64,000 nucleotides of DNA from Diphasiastrum complanatum (Eukaryota > Streptophyta > Lycopodiopsida > Lycopodiales > Lycopodiaceae): NCBI GenBank assembly GCA_029204225.1, contig CM055097.1, positions 54,978,367 through 55,042,366 on the forward strand, read 5' to 3'. Under the pieces are notes generated by a model. That model was given only the letters and a program-made list of their open reading frames with translations. It did no database searches and was not told the origin of the DNA. This document shows positions 22,095-33,749 of this stretch, one piece after another; within the stretch, counting starts at the first letter, position 1; each line of letters begins with the position of its first letter. A program made the position numbers and the translations under genes.

Positions 22095-22985
22095 TCTTTT
22101 GGAAGATCTTCTTGTGTACATGGAGCTATGCAAGTGGATGGATGTTATCTTGCTGTAAAATCAAGTAATGGATCTGGAAAACAAAGTTTGTTCAATGACT
22201 TTGATGGTCAAGTTGAAGATCAAGAGGTTGATCTCAAAGCACTTCAACTAGTCAAAAGGGAAGGTGACAATTTAGAGCTAGTCAAGAGCATCAAAGGAGA
22301 GGTAATTGGCAAAGGTGTTATGGATCTATTTTTATAGCATATTGAAGAATCAAGTAAGCTCAAAGGAGTAGCAAAGAAGTGTTGTTCAAGTTTACTTTAC
22401 TTGTTCTATCTCATGTTTGAGCAATTTCATGTGGATGTGTGCAAATTGTCAAGATATGGTAAAACTAGCTACATTGGTGAGCATTGTTTTGATGTTGGAT
22501 TTGTACTAGCATTCTTGGCTGATTTTGCTGATAGAAATGAAGCTATTGGAGGTTCATTATGTCACTCATTCATGATCAAGTCATCAAGGTATGATGGTAT
22601 CTTGAGGCAAGACGAAGATGGAGGCTCATTCATGGAGTATCATGGTGGATACAAGGCAACAAAGGACAAAGGAGGAGAAGACATGCAAGCAAAAGTTGAT
22701 CACTCACATTTATTGTTTGTTTGCTGTATTTTTCCAGAGAGTTCAGAGTTGGAAGCATGGTGGAATCATTTCATTTACATTCTATTTGATTCTTCATGTT
22801 CTAGTCACATTTTTACATGTAAAATTGATGTAAGAAATAGTGAAGCATCCCAAGTGGACACTATTCTCTATATCAATTATGGTTGTTTCTATTTTGAGCA
22901 TTACATGATCATTGAAAGGAGATCTATTCTTAGGAAGAGGATCATTCTTATTATGGATCAAAGTTCTATTGGCAAAAACTATGCT
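22095..22985 (+). other. Non-RT segment occupying the place of the copia RT core
   Basis: About 890 bp lie between the RT N-terminus and RNase H, but no RT motif (no GCKWVFK, no YVDD) is found in any frame I read. The frame continuing from the integrase side is open except for one TAG at 22335-22337 and encodes no domain I recognise. It includes words such as GEDMQAKVDHSHLLFV. An RT-to-RNase H connection remnant (GGAAGCCAGGAAAGCG) appears near 23000, one base out of frame. It may be spacer or leader DNA of another retroelement. Confidence 0.6.
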
Positions 22986-23576
22986 AGGAGCATTGGAAGC
23001 CAGGAAAGCGATTTTTTGAGGTACATCATTGGAACACGAGATTTTGGCATATTGTATGAGGGATCATCACCTAATCTTTTTGGATTTTCAGATTCGGACT
23101 ATGCTGGAGATATAATGGATAGGAAATCCATTAGTTCTTATTGTATTTTCATAGGTGATGGAGCTATATCATGGATGTCAAAGAAACAAGCCACTATCTC
23201 ATTGTCATCTAGTGAGGCCGAGTACAAAGCTCTTACACATTGCACAAAGGAGATGGTATGGATCAAAAGGATGATCAAGGATCTTCACTTGCTGGATTTT
23301 TCAGAGAGCCCAATCATCTTTTGTGACAATCAATCAGCCCAAAGAATGGCATCCAATCTTATCTTTCATGCTAGGAGCAAGCATATTGAGATACAATATC
23401 ATTTTGTGAGGGAGCGAGTCATTGCAAAGGAGGTGGAGCTTCAACATGTGTCTTCAAGGGAATGTGTAGCTGATATCTTCACCAAAGCATTGGGAAAAGG
23501 CTTGTTCATGAAGCATAGGACTTCACTTGGAGTATTATCAAAGTCTATGCTAAAACTAGTTGAAGAGGGAGTGTGA
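22986..23576 (+). pseudogene. Copia-A RNase H and polyprotein C-terminus
   Basis: Begins at FLRYIIGTRDFGILYEG, then FSDSDYAGD, the SWMSKKQATISLSSSEAEYKAL-type block, CDNQSAQRMA, ARSKHIEIQYHFVRE and ECVADIFTKAL, ending at TGA 23574-23576 that overlaps the LTR start. The RNase H motifs are intact, but with no RT core the polyprotein could not reverse-transcribe. Confidence 0.9.
23560..23571 (+). other. Copia-A polypurine tract
   Basis: A GAAGAGGGAG run directly before the LTR start, overlapping the last codons. Confidence 0.8.
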
Positions 23577-24221
23577 AAGATTCAACTAGTTTCATCGCAT
23601 TTTGCAATATTTTCATATTTGGCATATTGAGGCCAAAACTTGTTTTAGACTTAGAGGTTGACTTTTCAAAGTTCATTAGTCTAAATTTCATTTGAATAGA
23701 CACTTTCTGAAAGTGTGGGAAAGATAGAATGCGAGTTTGAGTAGATTCAATTTGAATAAGTTGGGTACATTGAATCTAGACCCAAAATTGGTAGGGTTAG
23801 CATTTTGGTGGGAAAGCCAAGTGGCCAAATAGGGTTTGGACCTGCTATAAAAGGATATAACTCGTGGAGAGAGTCATCTTCTCTTTTCTCTATCTCATTT
23901 CATGCTTATACATGGTTCTCTTGGGTTCTACTATCCATTGGTGCACTATCTTGGTGATTGCTTGCAATTCTATGTGTAGAATGATCTATATTTGCTATTT
24001 TTGGATCCACACGTGTGAAATACAGTAGCTTGCTGGTTTTGTATGGACAGCAACAGTACATAATCATTACATTCAAGTTTGATCAAGTTCTATTAGTGTT
24101 TGCATCTCAAATTGTGTGTAGATGCTGATTTTTCTACATTGGTGAAATTGGTAGTGTATTTCTCTTTCTAACCAAAGATCATTCAAGTAGATTGGATCTT
24201 AAGGATCTGAAATCTTTCACA
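23572..24221 (+). repeat. Copia-A 3' LTR, 650 bp, with 11-bp terminal inverted repeats
   Basis: TGTGAAAGATT at the start is the exact reverse complement of AATCTTTCACA at the end. A TATA box (CTATAAAAGG) lies at 23845-23854. CACACGTGTG lies at 24008-24017. Confidence 0.93.
23845..23854 (+). promoter_or_regulatory. LTR TATA box (Copia-A)
   Basis: CTATAAAAGG in the middle of the LTR, conserved near 63343 in the other family member. It would drive the genomic RNA if in a 5' LTR. Confidence 0.7.
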
Positions 24222-25422
24222 CAAGCTTTTGTCAATTAACAGATCCAATGTAATCCATGTATCAGATTCCACTTCTAAGATCACAATTGCCATCCAAAAC
24301 TGTGGATAACTCAATGGTTAAAAAGATATCAGTTATGAATTCAACTAAATGACTTTAAACTAGGAATTTAATATCCAGTACTAAGCAATTATTTACTGAG
24401 ATTACAAAAATCCTAACTACAAAAAACATTTTTCGATCACACTTACTACCATTGATGTCCACTCTTCTTCCCTCAAAATTTTTAGTTTTCTAGAAATTTA
24501 TTTCAACTAAGGTACTAAGAAGACGTGACGACATTAGTAAATGTTTAAAATTAATTGCTGTAGAAAAAAATCTGAAAGAATTTCATTTCTATCCTATACT
24601 TGGGCTGAATAATTGATATACCAGAAAGTCATCTACTAGTATGAAAAACACTACTAGTATGATCTTTTGAATATAATTCACCATAGGATTTAACTAGAAA
24701 TGAAATCAGTTTTGTTTTAAATTTCTATTATTATAATTTTTTCAATTTTTTATTGACTGGTCTGGCATTACTCCATCAATATTGACAAAAACTATCCAAA
24801 CTTAGAACATGAAATTACATGAATGGAAATCCTACCAATAGGATTTCAAAAACTCTTAAATTGTATCCAAACAAGATTCCACTGATCGGATAAAGAGTTT
24901 TGTCATCACTCATTTTATCTGGCCATTTCATATTGTTTAATGATTTTAATCTCAATTTTGACAAGTATTTTGCACAAACGTTCACTTGACCCATTTCCAA
25001 TGATTAGTATCAACTAGAAATATACCAGACAAGTAACCGATTTCAAATTTTAACCAACTTGAAATTCAACAAAAAAGAAAAAAATTCAATTATAACTTTT
25101 AATTTGGGGAGAACACATGCTTCCAAAGTTTAGTCACCCTCAAGCATAGTACTAGAAAAATAAAATTTTCTTGAACTGGGTACCGTCTTGGAAAAGGTAG
25201 CCCATGAGGAACGATTATCTCGCTGTCAATCCTAAATCTATGAACCAAACTCGTAATGCCTATTACAACTCACAAGCTCCCTTCGCATGCAAAACAATCC
25301 AAGATTAATTTTAAACCACACGGAGGTTTACTCGGATGACATGAAAGAAAAACCCATGCAGAGTCTCTCAACTAAGCAAAAGCCATAAGATTTTCTAGAA
25401 TTTTCAATTTTCAAAAATCCCA
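24222..25422. other. No recognisable gene; AT-rich
   Basis: 1.2 kb with no long ORF and no recognised repeat. It could be the inside of a non-coding element attached to the minus-strand LTR-like repeat at 25423, but it does not match the interior at 39688-40972. Confidence 0.4.
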
Positions 25423-25890
25423 TGCAAGGACCCTAAAGGATAACCCCTAAGATGAGGATAGAAGAACACAATAGGAGAGACTATGGAGCCAAACCGCCCA
25501 ACCAATCCTAGATCATCTAGCCCCCAAGCCATGCCATGTGAAGCAAGAGGAGAAGAGAGAAACTCGTAACCTAAATCCAATATGTCGACGGGAGAATCCC
25601 TACCTCATTATATAGAGAGTAGAGTCCTGTGCATGAAACCATGCAACCCCCATGCAGGTCAACTATAAATAGGTCTCATCTCTTCATGCAGTCCTCCTAC
25701 CTATATCCGTCACACAGACATGCAATGCTCCATATGTCTCAATTAGAGTGTCTGGGTCCTCTCAAGGTAATTAGTTACAAACAGTCTTTGACATGGAAAT
25801 AAATATCGACGTGACCAATAATCTCGAGTACTGGAGGCCCGGTCTCATATTAGGACTATTCCAGGTCCTTAACCGAATATGGCCATAACA
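25423..25890 (-). repeat. Family C LTR-like repeat, minus orientation, 468 bp
   Basis: Reverse complement of 39218-39687 along its whole length: on the minus strand it starts TGTTATGGCCATATTCGG and ends CCTTGCA. No matching target-site duplication flanks it (TCCCA versus TGTAC), so at least one side is a rearrangement junction. Confidence 0.85.
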
Positions 25891-25891
25891 T

Positions 25892-26026
25892 GTACAACTT
25901 CATCATGTGCCATCATCCGAGTGCATAGCTGATATCTTAACCAAACCTTTGGCTAAAGATCCATTTTATAAATTCAGAGGTGCTCTTGGAATTGTAGATA
26001 GATGTACATTAGACTTACCAAGTTAG
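25892..26026 (+). pseudogene. Copia-G polyprotein C-terminal stub (RNase H end)
   Basis: About 44 codons reading QLHHVPSSECIADILTKPLA, then a DPFYKFRGALGIVD segment and a stop at 26024-26026. This is the standard copia C-terminus. Everything upstream was lost at the junction with the family C repeat. Confidence 0.88.
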
Positions 26027-26028
26027 CA

Positions 26029-26039
26029 GTGAGGATGAG
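26029..26039 (+). other. Copia-G polypurine tract
   Basis: GTGAGGATGAG directly precedes the LTR start, as in Copia-1. Confidence 0.8.
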
Positions 26040-26895
26040 TGTTGAGATTGTCACTTCCAACTTGATGAAATTTGATCAATCATGAGATCTATGTTCATGA
26101 TAGGATCTCACACATGTGGATCCTGTTCCCATGTGTGAAAGGATGTACAAAAAGTACTTGTTAATAGTTAGATTCATTTTGTTTCAATCTACACAAGTGT
26201 GAATATGATTTGTGACTAGAATCTAAGAAAATGTCACTTTGACCAATTTTCATGTAATTAGCTTGCACTTCCATGTGAATGAGTAAATGCTCCCACATGT
26301 CAAGTTGTTGTTCACACGTGTGGATCAAGTTGTACAGGATAACATTTAGATATTCCACTAGATCCTATTTTATAGGGAATATTCCTATAATTGTGGAAGA
26401 CTAGCTTTTTGGTTTCTAGCTAATGAGATAAGTCAACTTTGGATAATGAGCATAATTGGCTCCTATTGGTGGATCTATGATGACTAGGCACTCTTCACAC
26501 GTGTGAAGGCCTGCTGAACAGTACACAGCTTGTGGATGTACTTGATCTATAAAGAGATCAATCATTTCAATAGAAAGTTGATGAGAGATTTACAATCTAG
26601 CAATTTGCTTGTAATTCACACATTTGTCTTGTGATTTAATGCTTGGAATGCTATCTAAAGTTATAGTACTTTGCTCTCTGGTCACAGTCTATACAATGGT
26701 GGTTTTCCACACATGTGAGGCCACCCGTAATGATTTTTTATCTTTACATTAGTTGATCTTGCTAAATAGTTCATGATCTATGTGTAGATCAAGATCTAGT
26801 CAACAGTATTTGTTAGATCCATTGATTTGGCAATCAAAAACTCTTGTAGATTGATTAAGTACAACCAATCATTGTCCTTTTTTTGAAGATCAACA
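26040..26895 (+). repeat. Copia-G 3' LTR, 856 bp
   Basis: TGTTGA at the start and TCAACA at the end form the terminal inverted repeat. CACACGTGTG occurs twice, at 26313-26322 and 26496-26505. The right end interrupts the gag of the minus-strand element Copia-H, so Copia-G inserted into Copia-H and later lost its 5' part. Confidence 0.85.
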
Positions 26896-26979
26896 CTCCA
26901 TCCTCACGTTCCAAGTAGAATAGTTGATTGTGGTAAGCCTATCATTGCTCTCCAACATAAAGCCTCCACTTGTAGCCAT
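26896..26979 (-). pseudogene. Copia-H gag N-terminal stub
   Basis: The minus-strand ATG at 26979 reads MATSGGFMLESNDRL and then STWNVRMEC, the first block of copia gag (compare SIWKVRMES in Copia-1). It is cut at 26896 by the Copia-G LTR. Confidence 0.85.
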
Positions 26980-27568
26980 GTTGAAGTGACCTGATCTTCT
27001 CCTTTCAACCTGTTCCAATGCCCAAAGCACTCTTTTGAATGACAACAAATGTATTCAAAAATAAATCACAAAGATATGGAAACTCTCAATTCTCTTCTAG
27101 CACTATAACTAGCAAATCAACACATAGAATGAAGAAATCTTGACCAACCTATGATCTACCAACAGTCTAATGAATCTTACCACTTCCTACGATTGAAACA
27201 CGCTCTATTAAAGTCCAACGACTTCAAAAAATAGAGATCCAGTCAAAATTAGGGTTTTGACAAAATCACAAAAAATTGAATCTTCCAATTTCTACATGCA
27301 AATGCAAAAATCTTGATATAGAATATTGTAGCCTCTAATGAGACCTTTCTAATGCATCAAAAATCACCCAAATCTAGTAATCCATGTGTGTAATAGGAAT
27401 TCCTCAAGTTCACAAACCTAAATTGGGTTTTGACCTACAAAAGATCTAATCTACATATGCAAAGAACTCGATTTTTGAGTAGAAATCAATCTAGCATGCT
27501 CTAGCATTGGTATCTCTTCCAAATCTTTGATAAATGTGGCTAATCCTTTCATAACCTGAAATACGAGA
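26980..27568 (-). other. Copia-H leader
   Basis: Non-coding on the minus strand between the primer site and gag. Words such as CTAGAGCATGCTAGA and GCATTTGCATGTAGA are shared with the leader at 63701-64000, so the two elements belong to one family. Confidence 0.8.
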
Positions 27569-27580
27569 GCTCTGATACCA
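27569..27580 (-). other. Copia-H primer-binding site
   Basis: The minus strand reads TGGTATCAGAGC directly after the LTR end. Confidence 0.92.
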
Positions 27581-28333
<753 letters not shown>

Positions 28334-28365
28334 TTAAATTCTTTCTTATAATAGTCGTAGATGAG

Positions 28366-29100
<735 letters not shown>

Positions 29101-29103
29101 AAA

Positions 29104-29255
29104 AGGTCCAATAGAATTAAGAGGTGGAAGTACCATTGGTCCAATAGGATTTGAGATAGGCTTGAGAATGGTCCAATAGAATGGAGAGATGGATGCATCA
29201 ATGGTCCAATAGGATTAAGATGTTGTAAATATGAGGTCCAATCATGTTTGAGTGT
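29104..29255. repeat. Five copies of a GGTCCAATAG motif in 150 bp
   Basis: GGTCCAATAGAATT, GGTCCAATAGGATTT, GGTCCAATAGAATGG, GGTCCAATAGGATTA and GGTCCAATCATG occur at about 29104, 29138, 29172, 29205 and 29241, spaced 33-36 bases apart. Each contains CCAAT. This is a decayed tandem repeat or a CCAAT-box cluster. Confidence 0.7.
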
Positions 29256-29558
29256 GGATTAGCTCGTGGATCTACTAGTATCATTGTACTTCTCATTTGG
29301 AACTAATTGATTTTGAGATCAAGTGAGATTTTGGATCAAAGTGTTTTCTACCATTCTCTCTCTACCCGAGAGCTGGCTATTTTTGTACTTAGTTTTTATT
29401 TTGGAACACCACATGCGTGTATGTACTTTGGAAGTGAGTTAATGCATGCAGTAGTGTGTTTTTTCCATGCATCCACACATCTTAAGAGATCTAAATCACA
29501 TGTTGTGGGCACTCCACACGTGTTAAATTCACACCTCTTGCCACCCATTTTTCAAGCC

Positions 29559-29694
29559 TTGGCAAGTGAGATGATTGGCAATGGACCAGCAGGCAATGGA
29601 CCAACCATGTTTGACATCTAGCTAGTAAGTTTCAAATGAACCCCCTTGGCAAGTGAGATGATTGCACATCTCTTTCATATCTAGCTAGTAAGTA
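29559..29694. repeat. Imperfect tandem duplication, about 85-bp unit
   Basis: TTGGCAAGTGAGATGATTG starts at about 29559 and again at about 29646, each followed by CATCTAGCTAGTAAGT. The second unit is shorter inside. Confidence 0.75.
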
Positions 29695-29699
29695 ATAAA

Positions 29700-31040
29700 T
29701 GGCATGTCGCAAGCTGATGGCTAGTTACGCCATTAGTCCATTTTTCTTAAGTTGCTCTTGGCAACTCAACATGGCAAGCAAGGTTCCTAGGTCTAAAATA
29801 CTACTTTCAAGTGTCCCTACATGGCAAGTCACCCATGCCACCTGATCATGTGTCACTCAATACAAATATGAAAAAGAGAAAGCCCTTACTTTTTTGAATG
29901 ATTAATTGGAAAATACCATTTTGTGCTGGCGACATATTAGGCAGTCAAGTCTAGTCTAGTCTAGTCTAATCAAGGTAAGTTGTATGAAAAGGGGAGCTCC
30001 GTATTTTCAATGGACCAATGGGAGAACTCCATTTAAAATCAAGGACTTAATGGGTAGCCACGAGTGAGAACACTCTAAGCCTCCGACTTGTGAATGAAGT
30101 AGGATGTATGATCTATTTTGGCTAACCTTCCAACTTGTGGATAAGCTTTCACATAGTTGTAGGAATCAAGCTAACTCCAGAGCTTGAAATTGAGCAATGA
30201 CAACTCCTAATGCATGTTTTTTAGGAGCCATGATGCTTCTTGGCACTAATTGGCAAAAAGTCACTATGAGCACCTTTAACTCCCAAAAATATTTAGAAAG
30301 CTCTTGTTTGAAGTCTCTCACATGAATCATGCTCTCCATGTTAGGAGATATCTCAAATCACATAATAATTATATGGGAAGGTGTAGCAAAACTTGAGAAT
30401 GAGTCTTGTTTGAAGTGTCTCAATTCCTCTTACTAGTCAATGGCCTTGAGACAATGGGTTAGCTCTTAATGAGTTTATATTCACCTTGAGCTAATGATGA
30501 GAATTGTTGGAATGATTACCATGTTGATTTTGCTTTAGTTGAGGGACCAATCTACACTTTATTAGAAGCAATAAGTGTGAGGTTGTCTGAGGTTCTTGCA
30601 ACTTGTTTGGATTGGAGCTTGTTTTGACTTTGGACTTTTACATTATAACCTTACCTTCTAGTTGGTTATCTCATGGATGATTGCTTGTTTTCTTTGGGTA
30701 AGTTGGTCTTATTTTAAGATGTGATGGTTGGCTTGGTTATTTTTGGCTAGTTGCTCATGTTTTACAACACATTTCTCATTTGAGGTCTTATAATGTATTG
30801 GTTTCAGAACTTTGGTTATGGGTACAAGGCCCACTTGACATTTGTTGCCCTCTCAAGTACAGCCAGCAGCTCTCCAAAGGACAGCCAACCTACTGGACAG
30901 GTGCGGTCAACAGAATTAGGGTTTTGGTTTTGGCAAGAACCCAAATGGTTTAGATGGCAGATCTCATGAACCTCTTTTATTCTTTTCATTTTTTGCCTCA
31001 TTACAACACCCGTGCGCACTCGCCGGTTGGGGCTTTTTCA
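29700..31040. other. No recognisable gene
   Basis: Ordinary-looking intergenic DNA. A short TCTAGTCTAGTCTAGTC pentanucleotide repeat occurs near 29947. No LTR termini were found. Confidence 0.35.
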
Positions 31041-31049
31041 CCTCTATTT

Positions 31050-31064
31050 TGTGATATAAAAATT
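31050..31064 (+). promoter_or_regulatory. Possible TATA box upstream of the 31313 ORF
   Basis: GTGATATAAAAATTG lies about 260 bp upstream of the ATG. It is weak evidence alone. Confidence 0.25.
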
Positions 31065-31312
31065 GTATTGTCCTATGTTTCAGGAAGTATAGTAAGTGTT
31101 GTGGGTGGTGGTGGTGTTTGCGTTTGGATGGATGATGCAGCAGACGATCATCAACTTATTTACTCATCGCAAATTTCCTACACCTTCAACCAGTTGGGCG
31201 ACTCAGTGCTGATCTTCTGAGCACCCTGTGTTTTGATAATTATTTTAATAGAATTCATAGCAAGTCTGTCTTTCAGCTATATTTTGTTGCAAAGAGAGAG
31301 AGAGAGAGAGAG

Positions 31313-31567
31313 ATGGACGCTGGTAAGATCGCATTCGCCATTGTTCTGGGAATGATGGGTGTGCTCATAGTTGTTGGCTGTCTGGTCGCAACCTCAAAGC
31401 ACATATGGCTGAAAATAAAGATCCGTCGCAGAGCTCAAAGTCGGCAGCAACAGCTCTCATGTCAAACACGATTCCATGATGATCTTGGGAGCAACTCCAA
31501 TGTCATCGTAGAAGCTGGGCCTCAGCGACCAGGAACTGAAGAAATCTCAGGACATGAAAACGGGTAA
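31313..31567 (+). CDS. Possible host gene: small single-span membrane protein, 84 aa (or first exon)
   Basis: The ATG directly follows a short (AG)10 tract. The protein has one clear hydrophobic segment (residues about 6-28, IAFAIVLGMMGVLIVVGC), then a basic stretch (KIKIRRRAQSRQQQ) that would face the cytoplasm by the positive-inside rule, then a polar acidic tail. Local base composition is less AT-rich than the surrounding elements, with no retroelement similarity. The stop TAA is part of GGGTAAGAAG, which also fits a plant 5' splice donor (G|GTAAGA), so the true protein may continue in a downstream exon I cannot place. No family is recognised. A chance ORF cannot be excluded. Confidence 0.35.
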   Translation: MDAGKIAFAIVLGMMGVLIVVGCLVATSKHIWLKIKIRRRAQSRQQQLSCQTRFHDDLGSNSNVIVEAGPQRPGTEEISGHENG

Positions 31568-33060
31568 GAAGCAGCCTGCGCGTCTGCAATTCGAATTAGA
31601 TTTGCTTGGTGGGTGTGGTCGACTGGTAGCAACTGTCGCCTAAGTGGAAGGAATCAGACTGAGGTATTATGTCTATCGCATATAAGCTTCACCTCGTCTA
31701 CTTTTTGGTATTCGAATATGGATCTGTTGTGTATCGGTCAGTGTTAGATGCAAATCATATGAGCCTATACTCCAATTGTACTGCACTTAGATGGCGAGTC
31801 AGCAAAGCTGCAAAACATCTGTTAGACTCCATTCCTGGGGTTGCTTCTGTACTGCCTCCATTTTGCAGCCAAACGCATGAATCCATTATTAGATTGTATA
31901 TGCTTAAGTTTAACTACATATTCAAGGCTTCTTGCTAGAATCAATCATAGTTTGCTATCCCGATGTTGCAGTGTCAAATCTGGCCGGCAACAGGAAGACG
32001 CGGTACTTGGCTAATTTTGCAGTGAAATGATTCGCGGAATGCACATGAGTACTAGCCGCTACAGAGAGAGTCTCATAACTCTCATTTGATGGGATGATCA
32101 TAAAAAATAGCGCAGAGAGTAATTTCAGAACGTTATTAAACTTATTAATCTTCCATCAGACGAGACACTCGCGATCATCACTAGAGGCAGGCCACTGCCG
32201 TGTATGGGAGACAACCAAGCAAAAACGGTGACAAAAGTACCTGGGCCCCGCTTTCAGTCATGTACGAAAGAGGCTAAAGTCTAAATCCTAAAGGCGGTGA
32301 CTCAGATCACGGGAAGGATACAGATTCAACAAACTTGATCACTGATCAGCAACCACAACACAGATCCTGCTACTTTCTCACAAAATGGTTGTGATGGTGC
32401 AGCCAGCTTGTGTGTCAATCCATGCACGTTTCTGGCCAGTCGCTATGATGCTCCGTGCAGGCATAGAGGGACAGGGCCTACTTGCTCCGTTGTGCACAGG
32501 ACGCTATCACTGTACCTTTTCGTTCAAGCTCAGCTCAACTCAGTGCCTTATAGTGGCGCCCATGATCATGACCTCGTCAGCTGTTCATGCCACCTACCAC
32601 TTTCTGATCTGAGAAGAAAGCTATTGCAGTGGAAAACTTAATTTGAATTGACCCATCTTCTATTATTAAAAATTTCAACTTCAAGACTTGGTGAAAAAGG
32701 CTTGTGCTTTCCTCTTCTTAGGCATTTCCCCTGCCTGTTTAATGATGCCTTGAGTTTTCTATTACCCCAAACTGGCAAAGTTGGTATGTATCTAGGACTA
32801 CACGTTTTGCGCTTGCGGGTAATGCCTCATCTCAATTGCTAAACAGACTGAATTTTAGGATTGATTTTCAGAGAAGAAATTAGAGGAAAAGAAGCTTTTT
32901 AATGCAAATAGAACACTAATGAGGTTAGACGATATATACGTAGAAAGTATGTGATCTTTGCCTCATAGAGGACGGTTGGTGGGCCTAGTGTGCTATGAGG
33001 GAAGTTTAGAAGAAGCTACCTTAGAGAACAACCTTTGAGAACGATGTGTTGTATTGCCTC
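31568..33060. other. Unassigned, comparatively GC-rich DNA; possible host sequence
   Basis: No recognised repeat terminus or conserved coding block. Several short ORFs (for example 31669-31938, 32385-32612) lack recognisable domains. It could hold UTR or intron sequence of the putative gene at 31313. Confidence 0.3.
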
Positions 33061-33679
33061 TCGGTGCTGGCATTAATTAACAAGATCTATTTATAATATA
33101 ATACAACAAATTAATATTAATTTTTGCCAAACGATGCACCACTTACCTCAAATCCAAGTGAATTGTGTGCGCAATCACGTCTATCTCACTAAATAGATCA
33201 AACACCTCCCTCATGGACCACAAATGGGCAAAGGCAGTACCCATAGATAGGCTTTCAAAGTGATTGAAAAGTCAATTGGGTACCATTGACTTCAACAAAC
33301 CTCCTTTAACAATTTATTTCAATATAGCCACTTGCACATTGTAGTTTCACCCCTTGACCATAGGACAATTACTCATCTGACCTTAATTGGGAGATTTACT
33401 TGCGTATATTGGGAGATTTACTTAAATATACGCACTTGGTTTTTCCCTTCTAGGACAATTCCTCATCTTGATTAATGGGAGCCTTACTTGAATATTTGCA
33501 CTTTCTTTTATGCGTCCTAGGAGAGGCACGTGCCAAACTTTTGATAATGTTCTTCTCTTAGTGAATTTATCTTTGCTACTTCATAACCACAATTTGGGAG
33601 ATCATTGATATGTTCTTGGTGCTCTTATTTTCTTTTTGTCCTTGCCTTGAGTTGGTATAGTACGACATATACCAATTTT
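33061..33679 (+). repeat. Probable right part of the Gypsy-4 LTR
   Basis: Inferred only because a gypsy primer site follows. A TATA-like TATTTATAATATAA lies near 33088. TTGGTATA (33652-33659) and TATACCAA (33668-33675) form an inverted repeat next to the presumed LTR end. The left terminus is not identified. Confidence 0.4.
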
Positions 33680-33697
33680 TGGCGCCGTTGTCGGGGA
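33680..33697 (+). other. Gypsy-4 primer-binding site (tRNA-Asp type)
   Basis: TGGCGCCGTTGTCGGGGA matches, with one change, the TGGCGCCGTTGCCGGGGA site well known in plant Athila/Tat gypsy elements and attributed to tRNA-Asp. Confidence 0.88.
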
Positions 33698-33749
33698 TAG
33701 TTTAGGAAAGTTATAAGAAATCTAACAAATCCATCTCCATCTCTAGTGT

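Larger units (their letters stand above)
21557..24221 (+). mobile_element. Copia-A: 3' part of a copia element with its RT core replaced
   Basis: C-terminal integrase, the linker to RT, about 890 bp of unrelated sequence, then RNase H, polypurine tract and a full 3' LTR. The 5' half is missing and the left edge abuts a Copia-B family LTR fragment. The LTR family recurs at 63071-63688 and, in diverged form, at 27581-28333. Confidence 0.88.

Noticed and set aside
22401-23576. Reading the 391-codon ORF as one novel protein
   Set aside because: Its C-terminal half is clearly copia RNase H, and the N-terminal half is unrelated sequence joined to it.
29307-29621. 104-aa ORF
   Set aside because: Starts at a non-ATG codon, crosses a local duplication, and has no recognisable domain.
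31600-31680. tRNA-like A-box (TGGTCGACTGG) near 31618
   Set aside because: No B-box or cloverleaf arms could be found downstream.
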